From: BAIKAL-G1 sp943369525
GTDB taxonomy: Bacteria > Cyanobacteriota > Cyanobacteriia > PCC-6307 > Cyanobiaceae
NCBI GenBank assembly: GCA_943369525.1
Contig: CALRNL020000010.1
Location: 1 to 64,000 of the forward strand
DNA length: 64,000 bases
Direction of reading: 5' to 3'
Shown: piece by piece, positions 18,579-27,860 of the stretch
Layout: the number at the start of each line of letters is the position of its first letter
Position numbering within the stretch: the stretch's first letter is position 1
Notes under the pieces: generated by a model
Databases searched by the model: none
Told to the model about the DNA's origin: nothing
The model's input: only the letters and a program-made list of their open reading frames with translations
Made by a program: the position numbers and the translations under genes

Positions 18579-19049
18579 TTAGTAGCGGTAGTGGGCGAAG
18601 GCCTTGTTGGCCTCAGCCATCTTGTGGGTCTCTTCGCGCTTGCGCACGGCGCTGCCGGCCTCGTTGGCGGCATCCATCAACTCCCCCGCCAGCTTTTGGG
18701 ACATGCTGCGGCCGTTGCGGGACCTGGAGAAGTTCACCAGCCAGCGCAGGGCCATGGCGGTGCCCCGCTCCTGGCGCACTTCCATCGGCACCTGGTAGGT
18801 GGCGCCGCCGACCCGACGGGCCCGCACTTCCACCAAGGGGGTGGCGTTGCGGACGGCAGTTTCAAACAACTCGAGGGGATCGGAGCCGGTGCGCTCGTTG
18901 ATCAGGCTGAAGGCGTCGGACAGGATCCGTTGCGCCGTTGATTTCTTGCCGTGCTTCATCAGCCGGGCCACGATCATGGTGGCCAGACGGCTGTTGAACT
19001 GGGGATCGGGAAGAACCGGGCGCTTCTCAGCGGCGTTGCGGCGGGACAT
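18579..19049 (-). CDS. rpsG: 30S ribosomal protein S7
   Basis: The 156-residue S7 nucleates assembly of the small-subunit head and lines the E site. It starts MSRRNAAEKRPVLPDPQFNS and carries the conserved VGGATYQVPMEV hairpin and the C-terminal HKMAEANKAFAHYRY. It is second in the str operon, with 47 bases after rpsL and 100 before fusA. In E. coli S7 represses its own operon by binding mRNA between the first two genes. Whether that occurs here cannot be read from the sequence. Confidence 0.97.
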   Translation of the reverse strand: MSRRNAAEKRPVLPDPQFNSRLATMIVARLMKHGKKSTAQRILSDAFSLINERTGSDPLELFETAVRNATPLVEVRARRVGGATYQVPMEVRQERGTAMALRWLVNFSRSRNGRSMSQKLAGELMDAANEAGSAVRKREETHKMAEANKAFAHYRY

Positions 19050-19096
19050 AAACCAGGAGTGTGGACGTCAGGGACGGGGAGAAAACAGACGGAAGA

Positions 19097-19471
19097 TCAG
19101 GACTTGGGAGTCTTGGCGCCGTACTTGGAGCGGGATTGGCGCCGATCCTTGACGCCCGAGGTGTCGAGGGTGCCGCGAATGATGTGGTAGCGCACACCAG
19201 GCAGATCCTTGACACGGCCCCCCCGGATCAGGACAACGGAGTGCTCCTGAAGGTTGTGGCCAATGCCGGGGATGTAGGCGGTGACCTCAAAGCCGGAGGT
19301 CAGCCGAACCCGGGCAACCTTGCGCAGGGCCGAGTTGGGCTTTTTGGGAGTGGAGGTGTACACGCGGGTGCACACGCCGCGGCGCTCTGGGCAGGCGCGC
19401 AGGGCCGGGGACTTGGTTTTGCGGGTGAGGCGCTGCCGCTCGGTGCGGATCAGCTGCTGAATCGTGGGCAT
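19097..19471 (-). CDS. rpsL: 30S ribosomal protein S12
   Basis: The 124-residue S12 lies at the decoding centre and controls accuracy. I start it at the ATG at 19471 (MPTIQQLIRTERQRL); the 17 codons upstream are not conserved. The segment TPKKPNSALRKVARV carries the lysine associated with streptomycin sensitivity, so the protein looks wild-type there. It is the first gene of the str operon. The gene for an A-type carrier-like protein ends 72 bases upstream on the same strand, which leaves little room for an independent promoter. Confidence 0.97.
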   Translation of the reverse strand: MPTIQQLIRTERQRLTRKTKSPALRACPERRGVCTRVYTSTPKKPNSALRKVARVRLTSGFEVTAYIPGIGHNLQEHSVVLIRGGRVKDLPGVRYHIIRGTLDTSGVKDRRQSRSKYGAKTPKS

Positions 19472-19543
19472 CGAGGGCCGGAGGTAGGGCCGGAAGTCCG
19501 ACCGCATTCGACAATCCACCACCTTACGCGGTCACCGGCCTAC

Positions 19544-19879
19544 TCAGCCAACCGGGCTGAAGGATGCGCCGCAGGCGCAGCAGCGCACTTGGCCACTGGC
19601 CCGGATCAGGAAGCCGCCGCCACTGAGGTCGCCCCGGTAGTCGAGGCTCAGTCCCGCCAGCCGCTGGCTCTGGTCGGCGGGGGCATAGAGGGTGATGCCA
19701 TCGGCCCTGGCCATGGCCACGCCGGCCAGGTGTCCCGGCCGGATGCGGATCACCCAGCGCTCGCAGCTGCCATCGATCAGGTCGATGTGCATCACCCCGG
19801 GGGTGCCGGCGACGGCCGCTTGCCGTCCCAGCTCGGCGGCGGCGGCGGCGGTCAGACGCAGGCTATGGCCCTTGGGCAT
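19544..19879 (-). CDS. Divergent HesB/IscA-like (A-type Fe-S carrier) protein
   Basis: This 111-residue protein follows the A-type carrier layout: a beta-rich core, a middle LDYRGDLSGGGFLI (matching the family's LDYSDGLNGKGF) and a C-terminal CACGASF, close to the CGCGSSF motif. The third cysteine, usually in GGCSG, appears here as DGSCERW, without the flanking glycines. Such proteins hold and pass on iron-sulfur clusters; this degree of change could mean a structural homologue with altered cluster binding. It lies upstream of rpsL on the same strand and downstream of the glycosidase gene (27 bases). Confidence 0.7.
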   Translation of the reverse strand: MPKGHSLRLTAAAAAELGRQAAVAGTPGVMHIDLIDGSCERWVIRIRPGHLAGVAMARADGITLYAPADQSQRLAGLSLDYRGDLSGGGFLIRASGQVRCCACGASFSPVG

Positions 19880-19906
19880 GGGGAGGGGGAAACGGAGTCC
19901 AGTTTG

Positions 19907-21754
19907 TCAGGGCCTGGCCTGGGGGCTGGCGGCCCGGGGAATCAGGCCCAGGCCGTTATGCACCGCTGCCACCACGCCCCGGCCCTTCACGGTCTGCACG
20001 CCCCCAAGCACCAGGGCAGTGGAGCTGCCGCCATCGAGGTTGAGGGCATCGCGCAGGCCGAGGCGCTGCAGGGTCTGGGCCGTTTGTAACAGGGTTGGGC
20101 CCAGGTTGCCGACCCCTTGGATCGTGACCAGCCAGAGCTTTTCGCCATCGCTGCCGATCACGGTGCGGGGCGCCGCCTGGGAGAGGAAGCTGGGGCTGAA
20201 GCCTTCGCTGGCGCCATTGAGCACCAGCTGGCCGTCCTGGAGCAGCAGCGGCCCGCCTCCGATCACGTAGGGCTGCAGCCCCAGGGGGTTGGTTGGCTGG
20301 CTGGTGAGGGCGAGCAGGCTGCCGGGCCCCCAGGGCAGTTGGCTGTCGCCGCGGGCCACCAGCAGCAGGGTGCCCGGGTCGAGGGGGATCCCTTCGGCCA
20401 TGGCCCCAGCCCCCAGCTGCTGGATCACCCTGTTGTCCTGCAGCAGCAAGCCGCTCTCGCCATCGCTTAGGGCTCGGTAGGTCTTGCCCCAGCTGGAGGT
20501 GTAGCGGCTAATGCCCCGCTGCACATAACCGCTGTTAACGGTGAGCACGGGCAGGCGCTGGCCCTGGTCATCGCTGATCCATTCCTGCAGGGCCAGGCGG
20601 CCGAACCGGGGCATCTCACTGGCACCCCATCCCAAGGCGCCCCGGTTGAGTATTGGCCCAGAGAGCCAGCTGCCGCCATCGCGCAGGGCGCCGAGGGGGA
20701 GGCGTTTGATCCGGTTGAAATAGCCCCCATTAATAGCGATTAGGGCCTGTTCCCCCTGGGCCAGTTGGGAGAGGGTACTGAGCCCCTCCATGCCATCGGC
20801 CCGGCTGAGGGGCCTGAGGTCCAGGGGGGCCAGGCGGGGATCGAAGCGCACGCTGTTGATCAGCATCGGCTCCCCATCCACCTGGCTGACGCTGCGCCCC
20901 AGCTCAATGCCCCGGCCAATGAGGGCCTGCAGCCGCGGGTCGAAGGTCGGCAGCGGCAGCCCACTGCCCCCAGGGCTGGCCTCGGCGTTGGGGTTGGGGG
21001 CGATGCTCCCGTCGGCAAAATCCAGTACCAGCCGCGCTGGACCCCCGAGGGTGAGCAGGCGGGGAGGGGCGTCGCTGGGTGGGGTAAGGCGCAGGCCGTC
21101 CGGCCCCTGTTGGGCCCTGACGCCCAGGGCTGCCAGGCTCTGCCGTTGCTCGGCGCTGCTGCTCACGCCCAGAATCAGCTGGCTTTCACTGCGGTAAAGC
21201 AGGGCCGCCCCGCCCAGGTCGAGCACCAGGCGCCGGCCGGTGCCCCACTCCCGGGAGCGCACTGCCAGCAGGGGGACCGGGGCTATCTCGATTCGCAGCA
21301 GGGATCCCTGGGGGGTCAGCCGGGCACCGGCGGCCTGGAGCAGCCGTCCCACCGGCAGGGCCACCTCATCCTCGAGGCTGCGCTGGCTACCGGCGGGCAG
21401 CTCCAGGCTGGTGCCGAACCACTCCAGTTTCAAGCTGCCATCCGGCCGCGATTGGCTGGTCATGCCCAGTTGCCCCTGGAGCACCTCCAGGGGCAACCAC
21501 AGCTCGGGCTGGGCCTGGCCCGGGCCGGCGGGACTCCACAGCCAGCGCGCCGTTTGCCGCTGGCTGTGGATCTCGACAAGCCCCCCCTGGAGGCTGGTAC
21601 CCAGCCTTGGGGTCCGGCTGCCCTCCTGGCTTGGGCTGGTCCGCGGCGTGGAGGCGGAGACCGGCGGCAGGGGCGGCGGTGGGCCGGGCAGGGCGGCGAG
21701 CAGGGGGCCCATGGGCAGGAGCCGCAGCAGGGAAAGCAGGGCTGCCAAGGGCAC
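19907..21754 (-). CDS. Phosphodiester glycosidase family protein, exported
   Basis: The protein is 615 residues, with a hydrophobic signal-like N-terminus (about 1-24) followed by a proline-rich linker. The C-terminal half matches the phosphodiester glycosidase (NAGPA, PF09992) family: ALIAINGGYFN, VIGGGPLLLQDG and LNLDGGSSTALVLGG are visible. The middle (about 100-300) is beta-rich and may be an AMIN-like cell-wall-binding region. Family members cleave phosphodiester-linked sugars; the natural substrate in cyanobacteria is not known. The start is GTG at 21754. It is divergent from glutamate synthase, with 163 bases between start codons. Confidence 0.8.
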   Translation of the reverse strand: MPLAALLSLLRLLPMGPLLAALPGPPPPLPPVSASTPRTSPSQEGSRTPRLGTSLQGGLVEIHSQRQTARWLWSPAGPGQAQPELWLPLEVLQGQLGMTSQSRPDGSLKLEWFGTSLELPAGSQRSLEDEVALPVGRLLQAAGARLTPQGSLLRIEIAPVPLLAVRSREWGTGRRLVLDLGGAALLYRSESQLILGVSSSAEQRQSLAALGVRAQQGPDGLRLTPPSDAPPRLLTLGGPARLVLDFADGSIAPNPNAEASPGGSGLPLPTFDPRLQALIGRGIELGRSVSQVDGEPMLINSVRFDPRLAPLDLRPLSRADGMEGLSTLSQLAQGEQALIAINGGYFNRIKRLPLGALRDGGSWLSGPILNRGALGWGASEMPRFGRLALQEWISDDQGQRLPVLTVNSGYVQRGISRYTSSWGKTYRALSDGESGLLLQDNRVIQQLGAGAMAEGIPLDPGTLLLVARGDSQLPWGPGSLLALTSQPTNPLGLQPYVIGGGPLLLQDGQLVLNGASEGFSPSFLSQAAPRTVIGSDGEKLWLVTIQGVGNLGPTLLQTAQTLQRLGLRDALNLDGGSSTALVLGGVQTVKGRGVVAAVHNGLGLIPRAASPQARP

Positions 21755-21917
21755 GTCAGGGAGATGGCGTCACGCTAGGCCGGTTGTCCAGGCTCCCTGG
21801 GCCGGGGATGGGGTTGCGGCGAACAGCTGCCTAAGATTCGAAGCTCTAAAAGCGGTTTCTCCGTAGGTGATCCATCCCTGCTGAGGAGCCGTTCCATACG
21901 CAAGTTGTTGCCTGGCT

Positions 21918-24900
21918 ATGGCGCTTTTTTCCCGTCCCCAATGGCCCCATCGCGATAGCCCGGCCCCTGCCGCCGTGGCTGGCGAAAAGGACGCCTGCGG
22001 GGTCGGGTTCCTTGCCCATTTGCAGGGAGAACCGAGCCATTGGCTCCTGGCCCAGGCCCTACGCGCCCTCGATTGCATGGAGCACCGCGGCGGCTGCGGT
22101 GGCGACGGCGATTCCGGCGATGGTGCCGGCATCCTCTGTGGCATTCCCTGGGGATACCTGGAACAGGTGTGGCCCGAGGCCCAGGCCAGCCGGGGCGGTG
22201 CCCGGGGCCTCGGCATGGTGTTCCTGCCCGCCGATCCGGGTCGGCGTGAGCAGGCTCGCCAGTTTTGTGATGCCGAAGCGGCCCATTTGGGCTTGGCCAG
22301 CCTGGGCTGGCGCCAGGTGCCGGTGGATGGCTCCGTGCTTGGCGCCATGGCCCGGCAGACGGCCCCGGTGATCGAGCAGTGGTTGATCGGTCCGGCCGGC
22401 GGCGGCTCGGCCCCCGAGGGCGACGCCCTTGAAGCACTGCTCTTCCGGCTGCGGCGCCGGGTTGGCGACCGGGCCCGGGAGGCCTGGGGTGTCTGCTCGA
22501 TCGACCTCTATTTCGCCTCCCTGAGCAGCCGCACCGTTGTCTACAAGGGGATGGTGCGCTCCCAGATCCTGGCCGCCTTTTACGCCGACCTGCGCGATCC
22601 CCGTTTCGAAGTCAGTTTTGCGGTTTACCACCGCCGCTTCAGCACCAACACCCTGCCCCGTTGGCCCCTGGCCCAACCCATGCGGCTGTTGGGTCACAAC
22701 GGCGAGATCAACACCCTGCTCGGCAATCTCAACTGGGCCCGGGCGGCCGAAGCCAACCTCGATGCGGTCTGGGGTGGGGCGGCCGACGACCTTAAGCCGG
22801 TGGTGAATCCGGCTTTCAGTGATTCGGCCAACCTCGATGCAACCCTCGAATTGATGGTGCGCAGCGGCCGGCCCGTCACTGACAGCTTGCTGACCCTGGT
22901 GCCGGAGGCCTTCCGCCAGCAACCCGAGCTCGAGAGCCGGCCCGATATTCAGGCCTTTTACGAGTACAACGCCTGCCTGCAGGAGCCCTGGGATGGCCCG
23001 GCCCTGCTGGTGTTCAGCGATGGCCGCAGCGTCGGCGCCACCCTCGACCGCAACGGCCTGCGCCCTGCCCGCTATTGCATCACCAACGACGGCTACGTGG
23101 TGATGGGTTCGGAAACCGGCGTGGTCGAGCTCGACGAGAGCCGCATCGTTGAAAAGGGGCGCCTCGGCCCCGGCCAGATGCTGGCGGTGGACCTGGAGCA
23201 GGGCCGGCTGCTGCGCAACTGGGAGGTGAAGGCCGAGGCGGCCGCCCGCCATCCCTATGGCGCCTGGCTAGCCGAACACCGGCGCCAGCTGGATCCCCAG
23301 CCCTGGCTGCAGGAGCGCCAACTGGGCGAACTCGACCTGCTGCGCCAGCAAACCGCCTTCGGCTTCACCGCCGAGGACATGGAATTGGTGATCGACGACA
23401 TGGCTGGGGCCGGCAAGGAACCCACCTACTGCATGGGGGATGACATTCCCCTGGCGGTGCTCTCGTCCAAACCCCACCTCCTTTACGACTACTTCAAGCA
23501 ACGCTTCGCCCAGGTCACCAACCCGCCGATCGACCCCCTGCGCGAAAAGTTGGTGATGAGCCTGGAGATGCACCTGGGCCAGCGGGGTTCGGCCCTGAAC
23601 CCGGTGCCGGCCGCCGCCGGTGTGTTGCACCTGGACTCCCCGGTGCTGAATGAGGCGGAACTGGCGGCCATCGCTCACCAGGGCCTGGCCGTGACCACCC
23701 TCTCGACCCTGTTCCCGGTTCTGGCGGGGCCTAGCGGCCTCGAGCAGGCCGTGGAGCGGCTGCGCCAGGAGGCCGAGGCGGCCGTGCGGGCCGGCACCGC
23801 GATCGTGGTGTTGTCGGATCGCCGCGGCCCCGACGGCCTGCCCGCCAGCATTGATGCCACCACCACCACGATCCCGCCCCTGCTGGCGGTGGGGGCGGTG
23901 CACCACCACCTGCTCAACCTGGGCCTGCGCCTGAAGGCCTCCCTGGTGGTGGACACTGCCCAGTGCTGGAGCACCCATCACCTGGCCTGCCTCATCGGCT
24001 ATGGAGCCAGTGCCGTTTGCCCCTGGCTCACCTGGGAAACCACGCGCCACTGGCTGGCCCAGCCCAAGGTGCAGTCCTTGATCGAGCGGGGAAAGTTGCC
24101 CGCCCTCACGGTCGACCAGGCCCAGACCAATGTGCGCAAGTCCCTCGAAGATGGCCTGCGCAAAATCCTCTCCAAGATCGGCATTTCCCTGCTGGCTAGC
24201 TACCACGGCGCCCAGATCTTTGAGGCCATCGGCATCGGCGCCGACCTGATCGCCCTGGCCTTTAGCGGCACCACCAGCCGGGTGGCCGGCCTGAGCCTCA
24301 GCGATCTAGCCAGCGAAACCCTGGCTTTCCACGCCAAGGCCTACCCGGAGCTCAACCGCAGCAAGCTCGAGTTCATGGGCTTTGTGCAATACCGCACCGG
24401 CGGTGAATTCCACCTCAACAGCCCGGAGATGGCCAAGGCCCTCCACGCCGCCGTCAAGGCCGGCCCCGGCTATGACCACTTCTCCACCTACAAAACCCTG
24501 CTCGAAAACCGCCCAGTTACGGCCCTGAGGGACCTGCTCCAGCTCACCCCGGCGGCGGTGCCCCTGCCGATCGACCAAGTGGAGAGCATCGAGAGTATCT
24601 GCGCCCGTTTTTGCACCGGCGGCATGAGCCTCGGGGCCCTCTCCCGGGAGGCCCATGAGGTGTTGGCCATCGCCATGAACCGGATCGGCGGCAAGAGCAA
24701 TAGCGGCGAGGGCGGCGAAGATCCGGCCCGTTTCCATCCCCTCACCGATGTGGATGGCGAGGGGCGCTCCGTCACCCTGCCCGGCCTCAAGGGGCTGCGC
24801 AACGGCGATACCGCCTGCTCCGCCATTAAGCAGATCGCCTCGGGTCGCTTCGGCGTGACCCCCGAATACCTGCGTAGTGGTCGTCAACTGGAGATCAAGG

Positions 24901-26540
24901 TGGCCCAGGGCGCCAAACCGGGCGAAGGCGGCCAGCTGCCCGGTCCCAAGGTGGACGAGTACATCGCCTGGCTGCGCAACAGCAAGGCGGGCGTGGCGCT
25001 GATTTCCCCGCCGCCCCACCACGACATCTATTCCATTGAGGATCTGGCCCAACTGATCCACGACCTGCACCAGGTCCATCCCGCCGCCCAGGTATCGGTG
25101 AAGCTGGTGGCCGAGATCGGCATTGGCACGATCGCCGCCGGGGTGGCCAAGGCCAATGCCGATGTGATCCAGATTTCTGGCCATGACGGTGGCACCGGCG
25201 CTTCACCGCTCAGTTCGATCAAGCACGCGGGGAGTCCCTGGGAGCTAGGTCTCACCGAGGTCCACCGCAGCCTGCTCGAGAATGGGCTGCGCGATCGGGT
25301 GCTGCTGCGGGCCGATGGGGGACTTAAGACCGGCTGGGATGTGGTGATTGCGGCCCTGCTCGGCGCCGAGGAATACGGTTTTGGCTCGGTGGCGATGATT
25401 GCCGAGGGCTGCATCATGGCCCGGGTTTGTCACACCAATAACTGCCCCGTGGGGGTGGCCACCCAGAAGGAAGCCCTGCGCAATCGCTTCACCGGTCTGC
25501 CGGAACATGTGGTCAATTTCTTCCTGTTTGTGGCCGAAGAAGTGCGCCAGTTGCTGAGCGTGCTTGGGGTGGCCCGGCTGGAGGACCTGATCGGCCGCAG
25601 CGAGCTGTTGCAGCCCCGCCCGGTGGCCCTGGCCAAGACCAGCGCCCTCGATCTCTCCTGCCTACTCGATCCGATTCCCCAAGCCGAAGGTCGCGCCTGG
25701 CTCAACCACAGCCAGACGGCCCATGGCAATGGCCCGGTGCTGGAAGACCAGCTGCTCGCCGATCCGGAGGTGATCGCCGCGATCGAAGGCCATGGCCGCC
25801 TAGAGCGCAGTCTGGCGATCGTCAACACCGACCGCAGCGTCGGCGCTCGCCTGGCCGGGGAGATCGCTGCTCGCCATGGCAACACCGGATTTGCCGGCCT
25901 GTTGGCGCTCCACTACGAAGGGGCGGCCGGCCAGAGCTTTGGGGCTTTCTTGCTCAAGGGCATGGAGGTGAAGCTGGTGGGTGAGGCCAACGACTACGTC
26001 GGTAAGGGCATGAATGGTGGCCGCCTCACGGTGGTGCCGCCGGCCGGCGTCCAGGATCCCGGCAGCCAGGTGATCCTTGGCAACACCTGCCTTTACGGCG
26101 GCACCGGAGGCGAGCTGTTCGCCCTGGGCCGGGCCGGCGAACGCTTTGCCGTGCGCAACAGCGGCGTGCGCACCGTGGTGGAGGGCGCTGGCGACCATTG
26201 CTGTGAGTACATGACTGGTGGTGTGGTGGTGGTGCTGGGCTCCACCGGCCGCAACGTGGCCGCCGGCATGACCGGGGGGGTGGCCTTCCTGCTCGATGGG
26301 GACGGCGGCCTGGCCGAGCGCCTCAACCCGGAAACGGTGGCGATCTGTCCCCTCACCACGCCCGAGCAGGAGGCCCTGCTCAAGCCCCTGCTGGAGGCCC
26401 ATCTGGAGAGCACCGGCAGCCAACGTGCCGCCGCCCTGTTGGCCGATTGGAGCCACGCCAAAACCCTCTTCAAGCTGCTGGTCCCCCCCAGTGAGAAGGC
26501 CGCCATGGGCCTGGCCGAGCGGGCTGCCGTCACGGCCTAA
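21918..26540 (+). CDS. gltS: Ferredoxin-dependent glutamate synthase
   Basis: This 1540-residue enzyme makes two glutamates from glutamine and 2-oxoglutarate. After a 26-residue propeptide, Cys27 (ACGVGFLAH) is the N-terminal glutaminase nucleophile. The FMN-binding synthase domain spans about 830-1200, with 3Fe-4S cysteines at 1165, 1171 and 1176 (CIMARVCHTNNC). The C-terminal GXGXG beta-helix domain includes LYGGTGGELFALG. I call it ferredoxin-dependent rather than NADPH-dependent from overall length and cyanobacterial context; no small subunit is adjacent. It is sometimes named glsF. No clear NtcA box (GTA-N8-TAC) is visible upstream. Confidence 0.93.
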   Translation: MALFSRPQWPHRDSPAPAAVAGEKDACGVGFLAHLQGEPSHWLLAQALRALDCMEHRGGCGGDGDSGDGAGILCGIPWGYLEQVWPEAQASRGGARGLGMVFLPADPGRREQARQFCDAEAAHLGLASLGWRQVPVDGSVLGAMARQTAPVIEQWLIGPAGGGSAPEGDALEALLFRLRRRVGDRAREAWGVCSIDLYFASLSSRTVVYKGMVRSQILAAFYADLRDPRFEVSFAVYHRRFSTNTLPRWPLAQPMRLLGHNGEINTLLGNLNWARAAEANLDAVWGGAADDLKPVVNPAFSDSANLDATLELMVRSGRPVTDSLLTLVPEAFRQQPELESRPDIQAFYEYNACLQEPWDGPALLVFSDGRSVGATLDRNGLRPARYCITNDGYVVMGSETGVVELDESRIVEKGRLGPGQMLAVDLEQGRLLRNWEVKAEAAARHPYGAWLAEHRRQLDPQPWLQERQLGELDLLRQQTAFGFTAEDMELVIDDMAGAGKEPTYCMGDDIPLAVLSSKPHLLYDYFKQRFAQVTNPPIDPLREKLVMSLEMHLGQRGSALNPVPAAAGVLHLDSPVLNEAELAAIAHQGLAVTTLSTLFPVLAGPSGLEQAVERLRQEAEAAVRAGTAIVVLSDRRGPDGLPASIDATTTTIPPLLAVGAVHHHLLNLGLRLKASLVVDTAQCWSTHHLACLIGYGASAVCPWLTWETTRHWLAQPKVQSLIERGKLPALTVDQAQTNVRKSLEDGLRKILSKIGISLLASYHGAQIFEAIGIGADLIALAFSGTTSRVAGLSLSDLASETLAFHAKAYPELNRSKLEFMGFVQYRTGGEFHLNSPEMAKALHAAVKAGPGYDHFSTYKTLLENRPVTALRDLLQLTPAAVPLPIDQVESIESICARFCTGGMSLGALSREAHEVLAIAMNRIGGKSNSGEGGEDPARFHPLTDVDGEGRSVTLPGLKGLRNGDTACSAIKQIASGRFGVTPEYLRSGRQLEIKVAQGAKPGEGGQLPGPKVDEYIAWLRNSKAGVALISPPPHHDIYSIEDLAQLIHDLHQVHPAAQVSVKLVAEIGIGTIAAGVAKANADVIQISGHDGGTGASPLSSIKHAGSPWELGLTEVHRSLLENGLRDRVLLRADGGLKTGWDVVIAALLGAEEYGFGSVAMIAEGCIMARVCHTNNCPVGVATQKEALRNRFTGLPEHVVNFFLFVAEEVRQLLSVLGVARLEDLIGRSELLQPRPVALAKTSALDLSCLLDPIPQAEGRAWLNHSQTAHGNGPVLEDQLLADPEVIAAIEGHGRLERSLAIVNTDRSVGARLAGEIAARHGNTGFAGLLALHYEGAAGQSFGAFLLKGMEVKLVGEANDYVGKGMNGGRLTVVPPAGVQDPGSQVILGNTCLYGGTGGELFALGRAGERFAVRNSGVRTVVEGAGDHCCEYMTGGVVVVLGSTGRNVAAGMTGGVAFLLDGDGGLAERLNPETVAICPLTTPEQEALLKPLLEAHLESTGSQRAAALLADWSHAKTLFKLLVPPSEKAAMGLAERAAVTA

Positions 26541-26565
26541 GCGGGCTCCCCAGTCAGGGTCTTGC

Positions 26566-26636
26566 GATCACTGTCTAGGGAACATCGTCTAGGGATCAGC
26601 GTCTAGGGGTAAGTGTCCAGGGATCAGCCCCTAGGG
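26566..26636. repeat. Degenerate tandem repeat behind glutamate synthase
   Basis: Five imperfect units of 13-15 bases with approximate consensus ATCAGCGTCTAGGG lie head to tail. Weaker copies of the GATCAGCGTCT part continue to about 26700. The region separates the convergent gltS and lipA genes and holds no reading frame of interest. No clear intrinsic terminator is visible for either gene. The repeat could supply terminator-like or protein-binding structure, but this is conjecture. Confidence 0.7.
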
Positions 26637-26719
26637 ATCAACGCCTTCGCAACAGGGTCTTCTGATCAGCGTCTCCCCAGCGGGGCCGTCTGATCAGGCC
26701 CTTTGGGGGAATCCAGGCC

Positions 26720-27589
26720 TTAGCGCGGGTGCTGCCGCATCAGCCGTTGCACCTCGCCGGCGTGGTAGCTGCTGCGGGTGAGCGGGCTGCTCACCACCTG
26801 CAGGAAGCCCAGCTCGGTTTCGCCGTGCTGGCGGAAGCGTTCAAATTGCTCTGGGCTGACGAAGCGATCGACCGGCAGGTGTTTGGGCCCTGGCGAGAGG
26901 TACTGGCCAACCGTGACGATGTCGACGCCGTGGCGGCGCAGGTCGCCTAAAACCTCCAGCACCTCGGGGTCGCTTTCGCCCAGCCCGGTCATCAGACCCG
27001 ATTTTGTGTAGGTGCGCGGCCAGCCGTCATGAACCCGCTGCAGCAGCTCGAGGGAGCGGCCGTAGATCCCCTGGGGCCGGGCCAGCCGGTAGAGCCGGGG
27101 CACGGTTTCGATGTTGTGGTTGAGCACGTCCGGCGCCGCCGCCATCACCGCGGCGAGGGCCTGCCAGTTGCCGCAGAAATCGGGGATGAGCAGCTCGATC
27201 GTGGTGAAAGGTGAGCGCTGGCGCACCTGTTCGATGCAGGCAACAAACTGGCTGGCGCCACCATCGGCCAGGTCGTCCCGGTTTACCGAGGTGATCACCA
27301 CATGGGTGAGGCCCAGGCGGGCCACCGCCTCACCGAGCCGCTGCGGTTCGCTGGGATCGAGCGCCCGCACGCTCTTGTCGAAATCAATGTCGCAGTAGGG
27401 GCAGGCCCGGGTGCAGCCCGGCCCCATGATCAAGAAGGTGGCGGTGCCGCCGGCAAAGCATTCGCCGATGTTGGGGCAGCTGGCCTCCTGGCACACCGTG
27501 TTCAGCTTCAGGTCCAGCAGCAGGTCGGCCACGGCGCCGATCCGTTCCCGCTGGGGGGCCTTGACGCGCAACCAGTCGGGTTTCTGCAA
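26720..27589 (-). CDS. lipA: Lipoyl synthase
   Basis: This radical SAM enzyme inserts two sulfurs into octanoyl groups to make lipoyl cofactors. The LipA-specific auxiliary cluster motif CQEASCPNIGEC occupies residues 33-44, and the radical SAM motif CTRACPYC residues 59-66. I place the start at the TTG at 27589 (MQKPDWLRVKAPQRERIG), giving 289 residues, because conserved sequence begins there. The only ATG in frame (27700) lies inside the opposite-strand tRNA-Pro gene and would add 37 unconserved residues. Cyanobacteria often have two LipA forms; I cannot say which this is beyond the standard motifs. Confidence 0.93.
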   Translation of the reverse strand: MQKPDWLRVKAPQRERIGAVADLLLDLKLNTVCQEASCPNIGECFAGGTATFLIMGPGCTRACPYCDIDFDKSVRALDPSEPQRLGEAVARLGLTHVVITSVNRDDLADGGASQFVACIEQVRQRSPFTTIELLIPDFCGNWQALAAVMAAAPDVLNHNIETVPRLYRLARPQGIYGRSLELLQRVHDGWPRTYTKSGLMTGLGESDPEVLEVLGDLRRHGVDIVTVGQYLSPGPKHLPVDRFVSPEQFERFRQHGETELGFLQVVSSPLTRSSYHAGEVQRLMRQHPR

Positions 27590-27672
27590 GGGGCGGTGCT
27601 GCGGCGGTTTTGAAGTTTGGTGGACTTTAGGAAGGGGCCCTGGGCCAGGGTGATCTCCTACACTGCCCCGAT

Positions 27673-27746
27673 CGGGATGTGGCGCAGCTTGGTAGCGCAC
27701 TTCGTTCGGGACGAAGGGGCCGCAGGTTCGAATCCTGTCATCCCGA
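27673..27746 (+). tRNA. tRNA-Pro (anticodon CGG)
   Basis: The 74-base sequence folds into a cloverleaf. The acceptor arms are CGGGATG (27673-27679) and CATCCCG (27739-27745), with discriminator A. The anticodon stem is CTTCG/CGAAG around the loop TTCGGGA, giving anticodon CGG, and the T arm has GGTTCGAATCC. The CCA end is not encoded. CGG reads CCG proline codons, which are plentiful in this GC-rich genome. It is divergent from lipA. Confidence 0.96.
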
Positions 27747-27795
27747 TTGATTGGTCAAGGCCCAGGTCCAACCCTTACTTGACGGGAAAGGGTTC

Positions 27796-27831
27796 GCCTT
27801 GCCAGCTCGGGCCTGGGCGGGCTGGCAAGGC
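27796..27831. terminator. Perfect 11-base inverted repeat between tRNA-Pro and cobJ
   Basis: GCCTTGCCAGC and GCTGGCAAGGC are exact complements around a 14-base loop. The hairpin lies between the 3' ends of two convergent genes and could act as a bidirectional terminator. No T-run follows on either strand, so a simple intrinsic terminator is not proven. Confidence 0.5.
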
Positions 27832-27860
27832 AGGATCTTGGCAGCTTGGCGTCTAGGACC

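Noticed and set aside
21755..21917. NtcA site or glutamine riboswitch before glutamate synthase
   Set aside because: No GTA-N8-TAC element and no clear match to the glutamine-binding RNA motif could be found by eye.
22059..23252. Minus-strand open frame of 397 codons
   Set aside because: Antisense shadow of glutamate synthase.
26566..26700. CRISPR array
   Set aside because: Units are short, adjacent and degenerate, with no spacers and no cas genes.
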